From assembly GCF_019285775.1 (NCBI RefSeq), contig NZ_CP079105.1:3100001-3164000 (forward strand): a stretch of 64,000 bases of DNA. Reading direction: 5' to 3'. Each line of letters starts with the position of its first letter. The stretch's first letter is position 1. Below, piece by piece: positions 1-9,456 of the stretch. Origin of the DNA: Skermania piniformis. Its GTDB lineage: Bacteria; Actinomycetota; Actinomycetes; Mycobacteriales; Mycobacteriaceae. Position numbers and translations under genes: made by a program. Under the pieces are notes generated by a model. It was not told the DNA's origin. It saw only the letters and a program-made list of their open reading frames with translations, and searched no databases.

Positions 1-1330
<1,330 letters not shown>

Positions 1331-1333
<3 letters not shown>

Positions 1334-1349
1334 TCCGATTTCGGAATCA
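1331..1349. terminator. Short hairpin spanning both convergent stop codons
   Basis: TGATCCG-ATTT-CGG-A-ATCA folds as a 7-bp stem with one bulged A and a 4-nt loop. It contains the stop of the upstream plus-strand gene and of the minus-strand lytic transglycosylase. There is no U tract. A bidirectional terminator role is an inference. Confidence 0.3.
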
Positions 1350-2069
1350 GCCGATGCCGACGCTGTAGCCGGCTGCTTTGTCCCGAACGCTCCGCAGATA
1401 CGCGCCGGACCGGTTGTAGGTGAGCAAGGCCCGCTGCCAGCCCTCGGCGCTGGTCAGGTCGCCGCCGCTGACGCACAGATATCGCGCCGCGGAGAGCGCC
1501 GCGTCGTCGATGCTGTCCGGATCGGCGATGCCGTCACCGTTGGCGTCGACGCCCCAGGTTCGCCAGGTCTGCGGAATGAACTGCATCGGCCCGACCGCCC
1601 GGTCGTACTTCGAATCCCCGTCCAGCACACCGTCGTCGGTGTCGACGACGGTGGCAAGACCCGGACGACCGTCGAGCGATAGGCCACGGATGGGCGGCGA
1701 AACCTTGCCGTCGGCAGCCACCGCGGCACCGCCATGGGTACCGTGCCCGCTCTCGATCGCGCCGATCCCGGCAAGGGTGGTCCAACGAATCCCGCATTCG
1801 GGAGCCGACCGCGCGAGAACGGCGTCGGCGTAGCCGTACGCCTCCAGTGCGGTCGCCGAGATACCGAGCTCCGCGGACCGGCCGGCCGCCCACTCGGCGA
1901 GCTGATCGGCACTGCGGCCCGGCGCGTCGATATCGATCGCGGGCACCGGCACCCCCGGCCCGGGCGGCACCCCCGGTGGCACCGACACCCGTGATTGCGA
2001 CGCGCAGCCCACGACGAACACCGTGACCGCCAGGCCGAGGGCGGCCGTCCCGATTGTTCCGATTCGCAC
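1347..2069 (-). CDS. Lytic transglycosylase lipoprotein (LpqU-like)
   Basis: A 240-residue predicted lipoprotein that would cleave peptidoglycan glycan strands outside the membrane. Seen: N-terminal signal MRIGTIGTAALGLAVTVFVV followed by a lipobox cysteine (VVGC-A, Cys22), a Pro-rich linker, then a lysozyme-like SLT/MltB-type domain with the catalytic Glu in GIGAIESGHG (about residue 105), AVGPMQFIPQTWRTWG and a C-terminal LLTYNRSGAYLRSVRDKA helix. The position beside eno matches M. tuberculosis Rv1022 (LpqU). It could participate in cell-wall turnover together with RpfB elsewhere in the window. The family call is firm; orthology is inferred from position. Confidence 0.88.
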   Translation of the reverse strand: MRIGTIGTAALGLAVTVFVVGCASQSRVSVPPGVPPGPGVPVPAIDIDAPGRSADQLAEWAAGRSAELGISATALEAYGYADAVLARSAPECGIRWTTLAGIGAIESGHGTHGGAAVAADGKVSPPIRGLSLDGRPGLATVVDTDDGVLDGDSKYDRAVGPMQFIPQTWRTWGVDANGDGIADPDSIDDAALSAARYLCVSGGDLTSAEGWQRALLTYNRSGAYLRSVRDKAAGYSVGIG

Positions 2070-2136
2070 ATTTCCATCATCGGGGATTGGCCCTTCGTCC
2101 GGGCTTTCGCGCAGTGTACGCTCAGCTGTACATGTA

Positions 2137-2162
2137 TAGGCTCGCCTAACTAGGTGTGCCTA
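2137..2162 (+). promoter_or_regulatory. Two tandem IdeR/DtxR-like iron boxes over a promoter
   Basis: TAGGCTCGCCTA (2137-2148) and TAGGTGTGCCTA (2151-2162) are both imperfect 12-bp palindromes (10 of 12 positions symmetric), with starts 14 bp apart. They resemble halves of the TTAGGTTAGGCTAACCTAA iron box bound by DtxR/IdeR. A TG-extended -10 candidate, TGTATAGG, overlaps the first box (TATAGG at 2135-2140). This would give Fe-dependent repression of efeO-efeB, as expected for iron uptake genes. Confidence 0.6.
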
Positions 2163-2188
2163 TCCTCGTTCTCGTGCCGGGAGGCCTG

Positions 2189-3067
2189 TTGCGTTCCTCG
2201 ATCCGCGTCGCCGTCGCCGCTGTTGCGCTACCCCTTGCTCTTGCAGCGTGTTCCAGCAGTGACGACTCGTCCAGTTCCTCGACGTCCAGCACCGCCGGTG
2301 CGAGCACGACGACATCTTCGGCATCTTCGGCGCAGCTCGACACGGCCGCTGCCGCCTACAAGACCTACGTCACCGGACAGACCGCGCAGCTGGTGCCGGC
2401 GGTGACCGCCTTCGCCGCAGCGGTGAAGGCCGGCGATGTCGACGCCGCCAAGGCGCAGTACCCCACCTCGCGCACGTTCTACGAGTCGATCGAGCCGGTG
2501 GCGGAAACCTTCCCCGATGATCTCGACCCGCGAATCGATCTCCGCGAGGCCGATCTGGAGCCGGGCGCAAAGTGGACCGGGTTCCATCGGTTGGAGAAAG
2601 ACCTCTGGGCCCAGGGCCTACAACCGGACTCGGGCGCGATCGCCGATCAACTGGTGGCTGACGTCACCGAGCTGGATCAGCGGGTGAAGGCCCCGGACTT
2701 CACGTTCGACCCGGCCAAGACCGCCGGTGGCGCGGCCGAGTTGCTCGAAGAGGTCGCCCAATCCAAGATCACCGGCGAGGAGGACATTTTCTCACACACC
2801 GATCTCTGGGACTTCCGGGCGAACGTGGACGGTTCCCGGGCCGCGGTCGCCACCGTCCGTCCGATCCTGGATGAGCGGAATGCCGAGCTGGGCAAGCAGA
2901 TCGACAAGCAGTTCGGCAACGTGGACCGAGAGCTGGATCAGTATCGCTCGGGCGACGGCTGGGTGTCCTACGACACGGTGACCGAACCGCAGCGCCAAGC
3001 GCTGTCCCAGCGGCTCGACGCGTTGCTGGCTCAGGTCAGCCAGGTGCAGGGTGTCGTCGGCGGCTGA
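2189..3067 (+). CDS. efeO: EfeO-type iron-uptake lipoprotein (imelysin / M75 domain)
   Basis: Extracytoplasmic component of EfeUOB-type iron uptake, thought to bind iron and pass it towards the permease. The EfeO_M75 pattern is clear: AQLVPAVTAFAAAVKAGD, AKAQYPTSRTFYESIEPVAE and GFHRLEKDLW, then EEDIFSHTDLWDFRANVDGS. The chosen start is TTG at 2189, which gives MRSSIRVAVAAVALPLALAAC: an ideal lipoprotein signal with a Cys after LAA. It has GGGAGG 4 nt upstream. GTG codons at 2174 and 2156 are possible, but 2156 lies inside the iron box. About 292 residues. It overlaps efeB by 17 nt, so the two are co-transcribed. No EfeU permease gene is adjacent. Confidence 0.88.
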   Translation: MRSSIRVAVAAVALPLALAACSSSDDSSSSSTSSTAGASTTTSSASSAQLDTAAAAYKTYVTGQTAQLVPAVTAFAAAVKAGDVDAAKAQYPTSRTFYESIEPVAETFPDDLDPRIDLREADLEPGAKWTGFHRLEKDLWAQGLQPDSGAIADQLVADVTELDQRVKAPDFTFDPAKTAGGAAELLEEVAQSKITGEEDIFSHTDLWDFRANVDGSRAAVATVRPILDERNAELGKQIDKQFGNVDRELDQYRSGDGWVSYDTVTEPQRQALSQRLDALLAQVSQVQGVVGG

Positions 3068-4385
3068 CCCGGTCGACACTGGGGGTGGCCCCGGTGCAGC
3101 GTCGTCCGACGAATCGACGTCGACCACCGAACCAGCCCGCGCCGGTATTTCCCGGCGCGGGCTGTTCGGCGCCTTCGGCGCCGGCGTCGCACTGGCCGGT
3201 GCCGGTGCAGTCGCCGGCTACGCGACCGCAGGGCGTACCGACGCCGCCGACTCCGATGTCGTGCCGTTTCGCGGGCCGCATCAGAGCGGCATCGTCACCG
3301 CGGTACAAGACCGCATGCACTTCGCCGCGTTCGACGTCGTCACCGATTCCCGAAGCGCGTTGGTCGCCCTGCTGGCGGAGTGGACGATCGTCGCCGAACG
3401 GCTGACGCGGGGAGCCGAGGCCTATCCCGACGGCGCAGTCGACGGCAAGCTGCTCGCGCCACCCAGCGATACCGGCGAAGCGCTCGGCCTCCCCGCCGGC
3501 CGGCTCACCTTGACCATCGGATTCGGACCGTCGCTGTTCGGCACGGCCGCCGCCGACCGTTTCGGTATCGCCCATCGACGCCCCCGGGCGCTCGCCGACA
3601 TACCCCATTTTCCCAACGACAAGCTGGACCCGGCGCGCAGCGGCGGCGACATCGCCATCCAAGCCTGCGCCGACGATCCGCAGGTCGCCGTGCACGCCGT
3701 GCGCAACCTGGCCCGGATCGGCGTCGGCACGGTGGCGGTCCGGTGGACCCAGCTGGGTTTCGGTCGTTCCTCGTCCACCTCACGAAGCCAGACGACGCCG
3801 CGGAATCTGATGGGCTTCAAGGACGGCACGAACAATCTCGACGTGACCGACGAGTCGGCCTTGACCGAGCACGTCTGGGTCGCCCCCGGCGACGATCAAC
3901 CGTGGCTGGCCGGCGGGAGCTATCTGGTGGCCCGACGGATTCGGATGCTGATCGAGGGTTGGGATCGCGCCACCCTCGCCGAACAGGAGCGAGTGTTCGG
4001 CCGCACCAAGGGCAGCGGGGCGCCGATCGGCCGCCCGGCCGAATTCGACTCGGTCGACCTGGCTGCCACCGGGCCGGACGGGCCGCTGATCGACCCGAAC
4101 GCGCACATCCGACTGGCGTCGCACGAGTCACTCGGCGGGATCCGAATCCTGCGCCGAGGCTACAACTTCACCGACGGAACCGACGGTTTCGGACATCTCG
4201 ACGCGGGGCTGTTCTTCATCGCGTTCTGCCGCGATCCACAGCGCCAGTTCGTTCCGATGCAGCGCGCGCTGGGTCGGTCCGATGCACTCAACGAGTACAT
4301 CCAACATGTGGCTTCGGCCCAGTTCGTCGTCCCGCCCGGGCTGCTCCCCGGCGAGCATTGGGGCACCCGCCTCTTCACCGACTGA
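3051..4385 (+). CDS. efeB: EfeB-type deferrochelatase / DyP peroxidase, Tat-exported
   Basis: Heme-dependent dye-decolourising-type peroxidase of the EfeUOB system, 444 residues, acting outside the membrane in Fe oxidation or release from heme. Seen: a twin-arginine signal ISRRGLFGAFGAGVALAGAG (about residues 33-52), the DyP signature GFKDGTNNLD (about 260-269) with the distal Asp, and C-terminal LRRGYNFTDG and GLFFIAFCRDPQRQFVPMQ, typical of EfeB. The start is a GTG at 3051 inside the end of efeO. The Tat signal implies folding with heme before export. Confidence 0.92.
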   Translation: MSSAADPVDTGGGPGAASSDESTSTTEPARAGISRRGLFGAFGAGVALAGAGAVAGYATAGRTDAADSDVVPFRGPHQSGIVTAVQDRMHFAAFDVVTDSRSALVALLAEWTIVAERLTRGAEAYPDGAVDGKLLAPPSDTGEALGLPAGRLTLTIGFGPSLFGTAAADRFGIAHRRPRALADIPHFPNDKLDPARSGGDIAIQACADDPQVAVHAVRNLARIGVGTVAVRWTQLGFGRSSSTSRSQTTPRNLMGFKDGTNNLDVTDESALTEHVWVAPGDDQPWLAGGSYLVARRIRMLIEGWDRATLAEQERVFGRTKGSGAPIGRPAEFDSVDLAATGPDGPLIDPNAHIRLASHESLGGIRILRRGYNFTDGTDGFGHLDAGLFFIAFCRDPQRQFVPMQRALGRSDALNEYIQHVASAQFVVPPGLLPGEHWGTRLFTD

Positions 4386-4466
4386 GTCGGCCCGTCCACC
4401 TGCCGAATCCCGGCTTCTCCAGGTGAGAAAAACAAACTCTATGTTCAGTAACTGTCGATTTTCGAG

Positions 4467-4494
4467 GTTACAGTTTGGTCTCTAGCCCTATTAT
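4467..4494 (+). promoter_or_regulatory. Candidate promoter of the sugar-modification operon
   Basis: Within the comparatively AT-rich 201-bp gap before the first sugar gene, GTTACA (4467-4472) and TATTAT (4489-4494) are 16 bp apart. They could be the -35 and -10 of a housekeeping-sigma promoter with a leader of about 85 nt. This rests on pattern only. Confidence 0.4.
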
Positions 4495-4586
4495 CCCTAG
4501 CCTCCCGGGCATAATGAACCGCCTAGCCGGGATCCCGTCGGCTATCGCTCGATTGCCGGGACCTCCTCGAGGCGAAGGGAAGCAGG

Positions 4587-5837
4587 ATGCAGTGCCGATT
4601 GTGCGGATCTACCCAACTGTCGAGCGTCGTCGACCTGGGCGCCACGCCACCATGCGAGAGATTCCTCGCCGCGACCGATCTCGACCGACCTGAGCCGACC
4701 TTTCCACTGCACCTGCGCCTCTGCGAAAGTTGCCTGCTCCTGCAGATTCCGGCACTGATCACGCCCGCGGACACGTTCACCGACTACGCCTATTTCTCCT
4801 CGTACTCGGACAGTTGGGTGCAGCATGCACGCACCTTCGTCCGCGACGCGGTCGGCCGACTCGGCCTGACCGGCGACTCGTTCGTGGTCGAGGTAGCCAG
4901 CAACGACGGGTACCTGCTGCGACACGCGGTCGACGCCGGCGTTCCGTGCCTGGGCATCGAGCCGGCCCGGAACGTCGGTGCAGCGGCCCGAGCGCACGGA
5001 GTGCCGACCGAGACAGCCTTCCTGGACGAGGAAACCGCGGCGCGGATTCGCCGCGGGTATCGGCCGGCGAACCTGGTCGTCGCCAACAACGTCTACGCCC
5101 ATGTACCGGACCTCCGTGGATTCACCAGGGCGCTACGTGCCCTGATGGCGGACGACGGCTGGCTGAGCATCGAAGTGCACCACGCGCTCAACCTGGTCAT
5201 GCTGGGCCAGTTCGACACCATCTACCACGAACATTTCCAGTACTACACGCTGCAGACGATCAGCCGCGCGCTCGGCATGGCCGACTTGACCGTGGTCGAC
5301 GTCGAACTGCTTTCGACGCACGGCGGTTCGCTCCGAGTGTGGGCCCGACCGACCCCGGTCGCCGACCCCCCGAGCGCGCGGATCGCCGACATCCTGCGCT
5401 TGGAGGCTGCGGCGGGTCTGCACGAGGTGACCGGATACGAATCGATGCAGCGACAGGCCGAGTCCGCTCGCGCCGATCTGCTGCGCTTCCTGCTCGATTG
5501 CCGGCGAGCCGGCAAACGCGTGGTGGGCTACGGCGCACCCGGCAAGGGCAATACCTTGCTGAACTACTGCGGGATCCGAACCGATCTGCTCGAGTACACC
5601 GTCGATCGCAACCCGTACAAACACGGTCGTTACACGCCCGGAACCCGGATCCCGATCCATGATCCGGCACGACTGGAGCAAGACCGGCCCGACCTCGTGC
5701 TCGTACTGCCATGGAATCTGGCGACCGAGCTCACCGAGCAACTGTCCTACATCGCCGACTGGGGTGGACAGCTGGTCTTTCCCCTGCCCACCCTGCACGT
5801 CGCCGAACTCCACGACACTGTCGAGCTGGTCCCGTGA
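4587..5837 (+). CDS. Sugar C-methyltransferase (NovU/TylCIII type), SAM-dependent
   Basis: A 416-residue enzyme expected to C-methylate an NDP-keto-sugar using SAM. Three parts are visible: an N-terminal zinc-binding region with MQCRLCG and RLCESC (Cys3, Cys6 and a later CxxC pair), a Rossmann methyltransferase with glycine motif VVEVASNDGYLL (about residues 103-114), and a C-terminal Methyltransf_14-like half with RVVGYGAPGKGNTLLNY. The family's catalytic loop appears as YHEHFQYYTLQT. It is first in a tightly coupled five-gene operon; its TGA overlaps the next start as GTGA. The sugar substrate is not known. Confidence 0.85.
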   Translation: MQCRLCGSTQLSSVVDLGATPPCERFLAATDLDRPEPTFPLHLRLCESCLLLQIPALITPADTFTDYAYFSSYSDSWVQHARTFVRDAVGRLGLTGDSFVVEVASNDGYLLRHAVDAGVPCLGIEPARNVGAAARAHGVPTETAFLDEETAARIRRGYRPANLVVANNVYAHVPDLRGFTRALRALMADDGWLSIEVHHALNLVMLGQFDTIYHEHFQYYTLQTISRALGMADLTVVDVELLSTHGGSLRVWARPTPVADPPSARIADILRLEAAAGLHEVTGYESMQRQAESARADLLRFLLDCRRAGKRVVGYGAPGKGNTLLNYCGIRTDLLEYTVDRNPYKHGRYTPGTRIPIHDPARLEQDRPDLVLVLPWNLATELTEQLSYIADWGGQLVFPLPTLHVAELHDTVELVP

Positions 5838-6622
5838 AAGTCGTATTGTTCTGTGGCGGATACGGAATGCGGATGCGGTCCAGCTTCGACGACGCGATAC
5901 CCAAACCGATGCAGATGGTCGGGCCGCGGCCACTGATCTGGCACGTCATGCGGTACTACGCGCACTTCGGGCACAAGGAGTTCATCCTCTGTCTGGGTTA
6001 CGGCGCAGCGCACATCAAGAGCTACTTCCTGGCCTACCAGGAGTCGGCATCGAACGACTTCGTGCTCCGGCACGGTCAGGTCGAACTGCTGCACTCCGAT
6101 CTCAGTGAATGGTCGATCACCTTCGTCGACACCGGCGCGGACTCCACGATCGGCGAGCGCCTACGCCGGATACGACCACACCTCATGGGCGAAGAATATT
6201 TCTTGGCGAACTACGCAGACGTGCTGACCGATGCTCCGATGGACCACGTGATCGAGCAGTTCCACCGATCCGGCGCTGCTGCATCGATGTTGATCGTGCC
6301 ACCGCAATCGTCGTTCCACTGCGTCGAGATCAGCGAAGCCGGTGAGATCAAGGAGATCGTATCCGTCTCGAAGCTCCCGATCTGGGAGAACGGCGGCTAT
6401 TTCGTGTTGAGCCAGGCGATATTCGACCTGCTGCCGCCGGGCGGCGACCTGGTCGAGGATGCTTGCGGCACCCTGGCCGCGCAGGGCCGGCTGTTCGGGT
6501 ACAAGCATCTCGGCTTCTGGAAGCCGGCCGACACGTTCAAGGAGCGCGCCGACCTGGAGGCGAGCTACCACCGCGGAGAACGACCCTGGATGGTATGGGA
6601 GCAGGAAGCTTTCAGCTCGTGA
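5834..6622 (+). CDS. Sugar-1-phosphate nucleotidyltransferase, glucose-1-P cytidylyltransferase-like
   Basis: A 262-residue RfbF/DdhA-like enzyme that would activate a hexose-1-phosphate with CTP as entry to a dideoxy or branched sugar pathway. Seen: the N-terminal nucleotide loop VVLFCGGYGMRMR followed by PKPMQMVGPRPLIWHVMRYY, FILCLGYGAAHIKSYF (typical of RfbF), EYFLANYADVLTD with the metal-binding Asp, and a C-terminal GFWKPADTFKERADLE that closes the family pattern. The usual RfbF loop carries GTR, whereas here it reads GMR. It starts with a GTG overlapping the previous stop by 4 nt. Confidence 0.85.
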   Translation: MKVVLFCGGYGMRMRSSFDDAIPKPMQMVGPRPLIWHVMRYYAHFGHKEFILCLGYGAAHIKSYFLAYQESASNDFVLRHGQVELLHSDLSEWSITFVDTGADSTIGERLRRIRPHLMGEEYFLANYADVLTDAPMDHVIEQFHRSGAAASMLIVPPQSSFHCVEISEAGEIKEIVSVSKLPIWENGGYFVLSQAIFDLLPPGGDLVEDACGTLAAQGRLFGYKHLGFWKPADTFKERADLEASYHRGERPWMVWEQEAFSS

Positions 6623-7263
6623 TCGACCTGCACACCGGCCGACTGCGCGAGGTCGCGGTGATCGGCGCGCATTGCGACGACATCGCGATCGGATCGGGCG
6701 CCAGCCTGCTGGCGATGTCTCGTGCTCATCCGGGGCTGCGCGTGCAGGCGCTGGTGCTCTCCGGCAGCGGCACCGAGCGGGAAGCCGAGGAGAACGCCGC
6801 ACTGGCCGCATTCGCCCCGCAGGCCGATCTGCGGGTGACGGTGCTCGACCTGCCCGACGGCTACGCCCCGGCGCACTGGGCCCGGATCAAGGACGAGCTG
6901 TCCCGATTCCGGGCGCGGACCGATCCGCAGCTCGTCTACGCACCGCAACGCGGTGATGCGCACCAGGATCACCGCACCCTGGCCGAGCTGGTGCCGACGG
7001 TGTTCCGCAATCACCTGGTGCTGGGCTACGAGATTCTCAAGTGGGAGACCGATATGCCCACGCCGACACTGTTCCACCCGGTCACCGCCGAACTCGCCGT
7101 CGAGAAAGCAGGGTTGCTGCGCTCCTGCTATCCGTCGCAGGCCGACCGCGACTGGTTCGACGACGCGGCATTCCTCGGGCTGGCACGACTACGCGGCGTG
7201 CAATGTCGCCAGCCCTACGCCGAAGCATTCGTGGCCGAAAAGTTGACCGTGGGATTTCGGTAG
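6619..7263 (+). CDS. PIG-L/LmbE-family deacetylase
   Basis: A 214-residue zinc-dependent N-acetylglucosamine deacetylase-like protein. Seen: the metal motif VAVIGAHCDDIAIGSG (family AHPDDE, here AHCDDI, so the usual Glu is replaced by Ile) at about residues 13-28 and a later HQDH (HxxH) within GDAHQDHRTL. Substrates in the family are N-acyl sugars or aminoglycan precursors. In this operon it may deacetylate an N-acetylated sugar nucleotide or lipid-linked sugar. The start is GTG at 6619 with a GTGA overlap; an in-frame ATG at 6595 is an alternative. Confidence 0.82.
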   Translation: MIDLHTGRLREVAVIGAHCDDIAIGSGASLLAMSRAHPGLRVQALVLSGSGTEREAEENAALAAFAPQADLRVTVLDLPDGYAPAHWARIKDELSRFRARTDPQLVYAPQRGDAHQDHRTLAELVPTVFRNHLVLGYEILKWETDMPTPTLFHPVTAELAVEKAGLLRSCYPSQADRDWFDDAAFLGLARLRGVQCRQPYAEAFVAEKLTVGFR

Positions 7264-7300
7264 GCAGCGGTAACCGACGACGAGCAGGAGGGGCACGAGG

Positions 7301-8341
7301 ATGCGGGTACTTGTGACGGGGCATCGGGGCTACCTCGGGACGGTGATGGTGCCGGTGCTACAGCAGGCCGGCCATGACGTGATCGGCCTGGACAACGGCT
7401 ACTTCGCCGACTGCGTACTCGGTCCGGCACCGCGTGATCCCGCCGATATCCGGACCGATCTCCGCGATATCACCGGCGACCAACTGGCCGGATTCGACGC
7501 CGTGATCCATCTGGCGGCATTGTCCAACGATCCGCTGGGCTCGCTGGATCCGCTGCTCACCTACGACATCAACCATCACGCCGCCACCCGGCTGGCCCGG
7601 CTGGCCCGAGACGCGGGCGTGGCCCGGTTCTTGTATGCGTCGACCTGCTCGGTGTACGGCGCCGCCGGGGACGGACTGGTCACCGAGGACGCTCCGCTAC
7701 GCCCGTTGACCCCGTACGCGGAGAGCAAGGTCCGCGTCGAGGACGACGTCGCCGAACTCGCCGACGCCGACTTCACTCCGGTATTTCTGCGCAACGCAAC
7801 AGCATTCGGCTTCTCCCCACGGCTACGCGCGGACATCGTGCTGAACAACCTGGTCGGGCACGCCGTCCTGACCGGGGATGTCCGGGTACTCTCCGACGGG
7901 ACACCGTGGCGCCCACTGGTTCATGCCCGCGACATCGCGGCTGCGTTCTCGACGTGTCTGACGGCGCCGGCCGACGTGGTCACCGCGCGCGCGTACAACG
8001 TAGGCACCGAAGCAAACAACCTTACCGTTGCCGAGATCGCCGGCGCGGTGGTCGATGCGGTATCCGGGTCTCGACTGGTGATCACCGGCGAAAACGGGCC
8101 GGACCCGCGTTCCTACCGGGTCGACTTCGCCCGCGCCCGTAACGAACTCGGCTTCGTTGCGGACTGGTCGATTCCGGCCGGCGCGACCGAGCTGCACCAG
8201 GCGTACACCGCATACGGACTCACCGACAGCGACTTCGCCCAGCGGTTCACTCGGCTCCCGCAGCTACAGCGACTCCGCGACGCGGGCCTGGTCGATGCTC
8301 GGCTGCGGGTGGCCCGGGCCCAGATCCCCGCGATCCCATGA
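7301..8341 (+). CDS. NAD-dependent epimerase/dehydratase (extended SDR)
   Basis: A 346-residue sugar-nucleotide SDR. Seen: the NAD motif VLVTGHRGYLG (residues 3-13), VIHLAALS (about 69-76), catalytic Ser-Tyr-Lys region YASTCSVYG and YAESK (Y and K spaced by 3), and a C-terminal substrate-binding half with DGTPWRPLVHARDIA. The glycine motif departs slightly from GxxGxxG (GHRGYLG). It would epimerise, dehydrate or reduce an NDP-sugar produced by the operon's nucleotidyltransferase. GCAGGAGGGG lies upstream of the ATG; its stop overlaps the next gene as ATGA. Confidence 0.85.
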   Translation: MRVLVTGHRGYLGTVMVPVLQQAGHDVIGLDNGYFADCVLGPAPRDPADIRTDLRDITGDQLAGFDAVIHLAALSNDPLGSLDPLLTYDINHHAATRLARLARDAGVARFLYASTCSVYGAAGDGLVTEDAPLRPLTPYAESKVRVEDDVAELADADFTPVFLRNATAFGFSPRLRADIVLNNLVGHAVLTGDVRVLSDGTPWRPLVHARDIAAAFSTCLTAPADVVTARAYNVGTEANNLTVAEIAGAVVDAVSGSRLVITGENGPDPRSYRVDFARARNELGFVADWSIPAGATELHQAYTAYGLTDSDFAQRFTRLPQLQRLRDAGLVDARLRVARAQIPAIP

Positions 8342-9456
8342 TCGGGTGCCGCGGCTGCGGAGCACCGCGGACCGACCGGGTGTTGGACCTCGGATCGATC
8401 CCCGCCGCCGACAACTTCCCGCCCGCCGACAGTGCCGTCGGCGTAACGGACCGGGCGTATCCGCTGGCGATGCAGCTTTGCCCCGCTTGTGGATTGGCCC
8501 AACTGGCCGCCGACGAGACGATTGCCGACGAACCACGCGGAATCGAACCGCAGGCACTGCGCGACCAAGCCGTCGCCGCGGTCACCGCGGTCGGCCGAGC
8601 CGGCCGGCTGTCCGGGACCACGGTGCGCGAGTTCGGCAGTCCGCACGGCGGTACCTGGCTGCCCCTGCTGACCGATCTCGGGTATCGACCGACCGGCGGC
8701 GTGGCGGATGTGGTCGTGGATTGCTTCGGCAGCATGCACGACGCCGACCAGCGAGCCGCCTTCGTCGCCCGGGCGGCCGGCACCGCACCGGACGGCCTGC
8801 TGCTGATGCAGTACCACTCGCTGGCCACGATCGTCCGTGAGGGACAGTGGAATTCCTTGCGCCACGGGCACTTCGCATACTATTCGAGCACCGCGCTGAT
8901 CCGGCTGCTGGGCGCGGTGGGGATGAGCGCGCGCACCGCGTGGGAATTCGATCTCTACGGCGGCACCGTACTGATCGCAGCACAACACGGGCAACACCCC
9001 CCGGATGCACAGCTGCGCCGGCTACTGGCTGCGGAGCGGGCATTCGGCATCACCGACCCGGCCGTGGTCGGCCGACTGCAGCAGGCGACCGACCGGCATG
9101 TCGACTGGTTACGCACCTGGCTGCGCGCCGGAGCCGCGGCCGGCCGGCGCAGTTACGCCTACGGCGCCGCCTCCCGTGCCGTCGCACCACTCGCCCTGGC
9201 CGGGGCCGACCGCACACAACTGATCGCCGTCGCCGACGCATCGCCGGCGAAGCACGGTCGACGAATGCCCGGCACCGACATCCCGATCATCTCGCCGGAC
9301 GAGCTGCTGGCCGCCGCACCGGACCGGGTGCTGCTGACCTTGCCGGATCTCTTTCCGGAGGTAGCACAACGTTTTCCGGAACTGCGCGGCCGCTGGCAGG
9401 TCGACCCCGGGCCGGCCGGAGCCGGTCACCTGGCGCGCACGGCGGCTCCGGGATGA
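8338..9456 (+). CDS. C-methyltransferase-family protein with a degenerate SAM site
   Basis: A 372-residue protein laid out like the gene at 4587: N-terminal double CxxC (MIGCRGCG, then QLCPACGLAQL), a middle Rossmann part and a C-terminal half with RSYAYGAASRAVAPLAL and HGRRMPGTDIPI. The SAM glycine motif is not conserved, reading VREFGSPHGGTWLPLL where the family has E-x-G-S-N-D-G. The following acidic strand seems shortened. It keeps the HGHFAYYSSTALIRLL loop, matching HEHFQYYT. It may be a pseudo-enzyme partner of the first methyltransferase or use a different cofactor. The ATG overlaps the previous stop. Confidence 0.65.
   Translation: MIGCRGCGAPRTDRVLDLGSIPAADNFPPADSAVGVTDRAYPLAMQLCPACGLAQLAADETIADEPRGIEPQALRDQAVAAVTAVGRAGRLSGTTVREFGSPHGGTWLPLLTDLGYRPTGGVADVVVDCFGSMHDADQRAAFVARAAGTAPDGLLLMQYHSLATIVREGQWNSLRHGHFAYYSSTALIRLLGAVGMSARTAWEFDLYGGTVLIAAQHGQHPPDAQLRRLLAAERAFGITDPAVVGRLQQATDRHVDWLRTWLRAGAAAGRRSYAYGAASRAVAPLALAGADRTQLIAVADASPAKHGRRMPGTDIPIISPDELLAAAPDRVLLTLPDLFPEVAQRFPELRGRWQVDPGPAGAGHLARTAAPG

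Noticed and set aside
2156-2188. GTG at 2156 as the efeO start
   Set aside because: It lies inside an iron box and gives a poor lipoprotein signal; TTG 2189 has GGGAGG upstream and a perfect lipobox.
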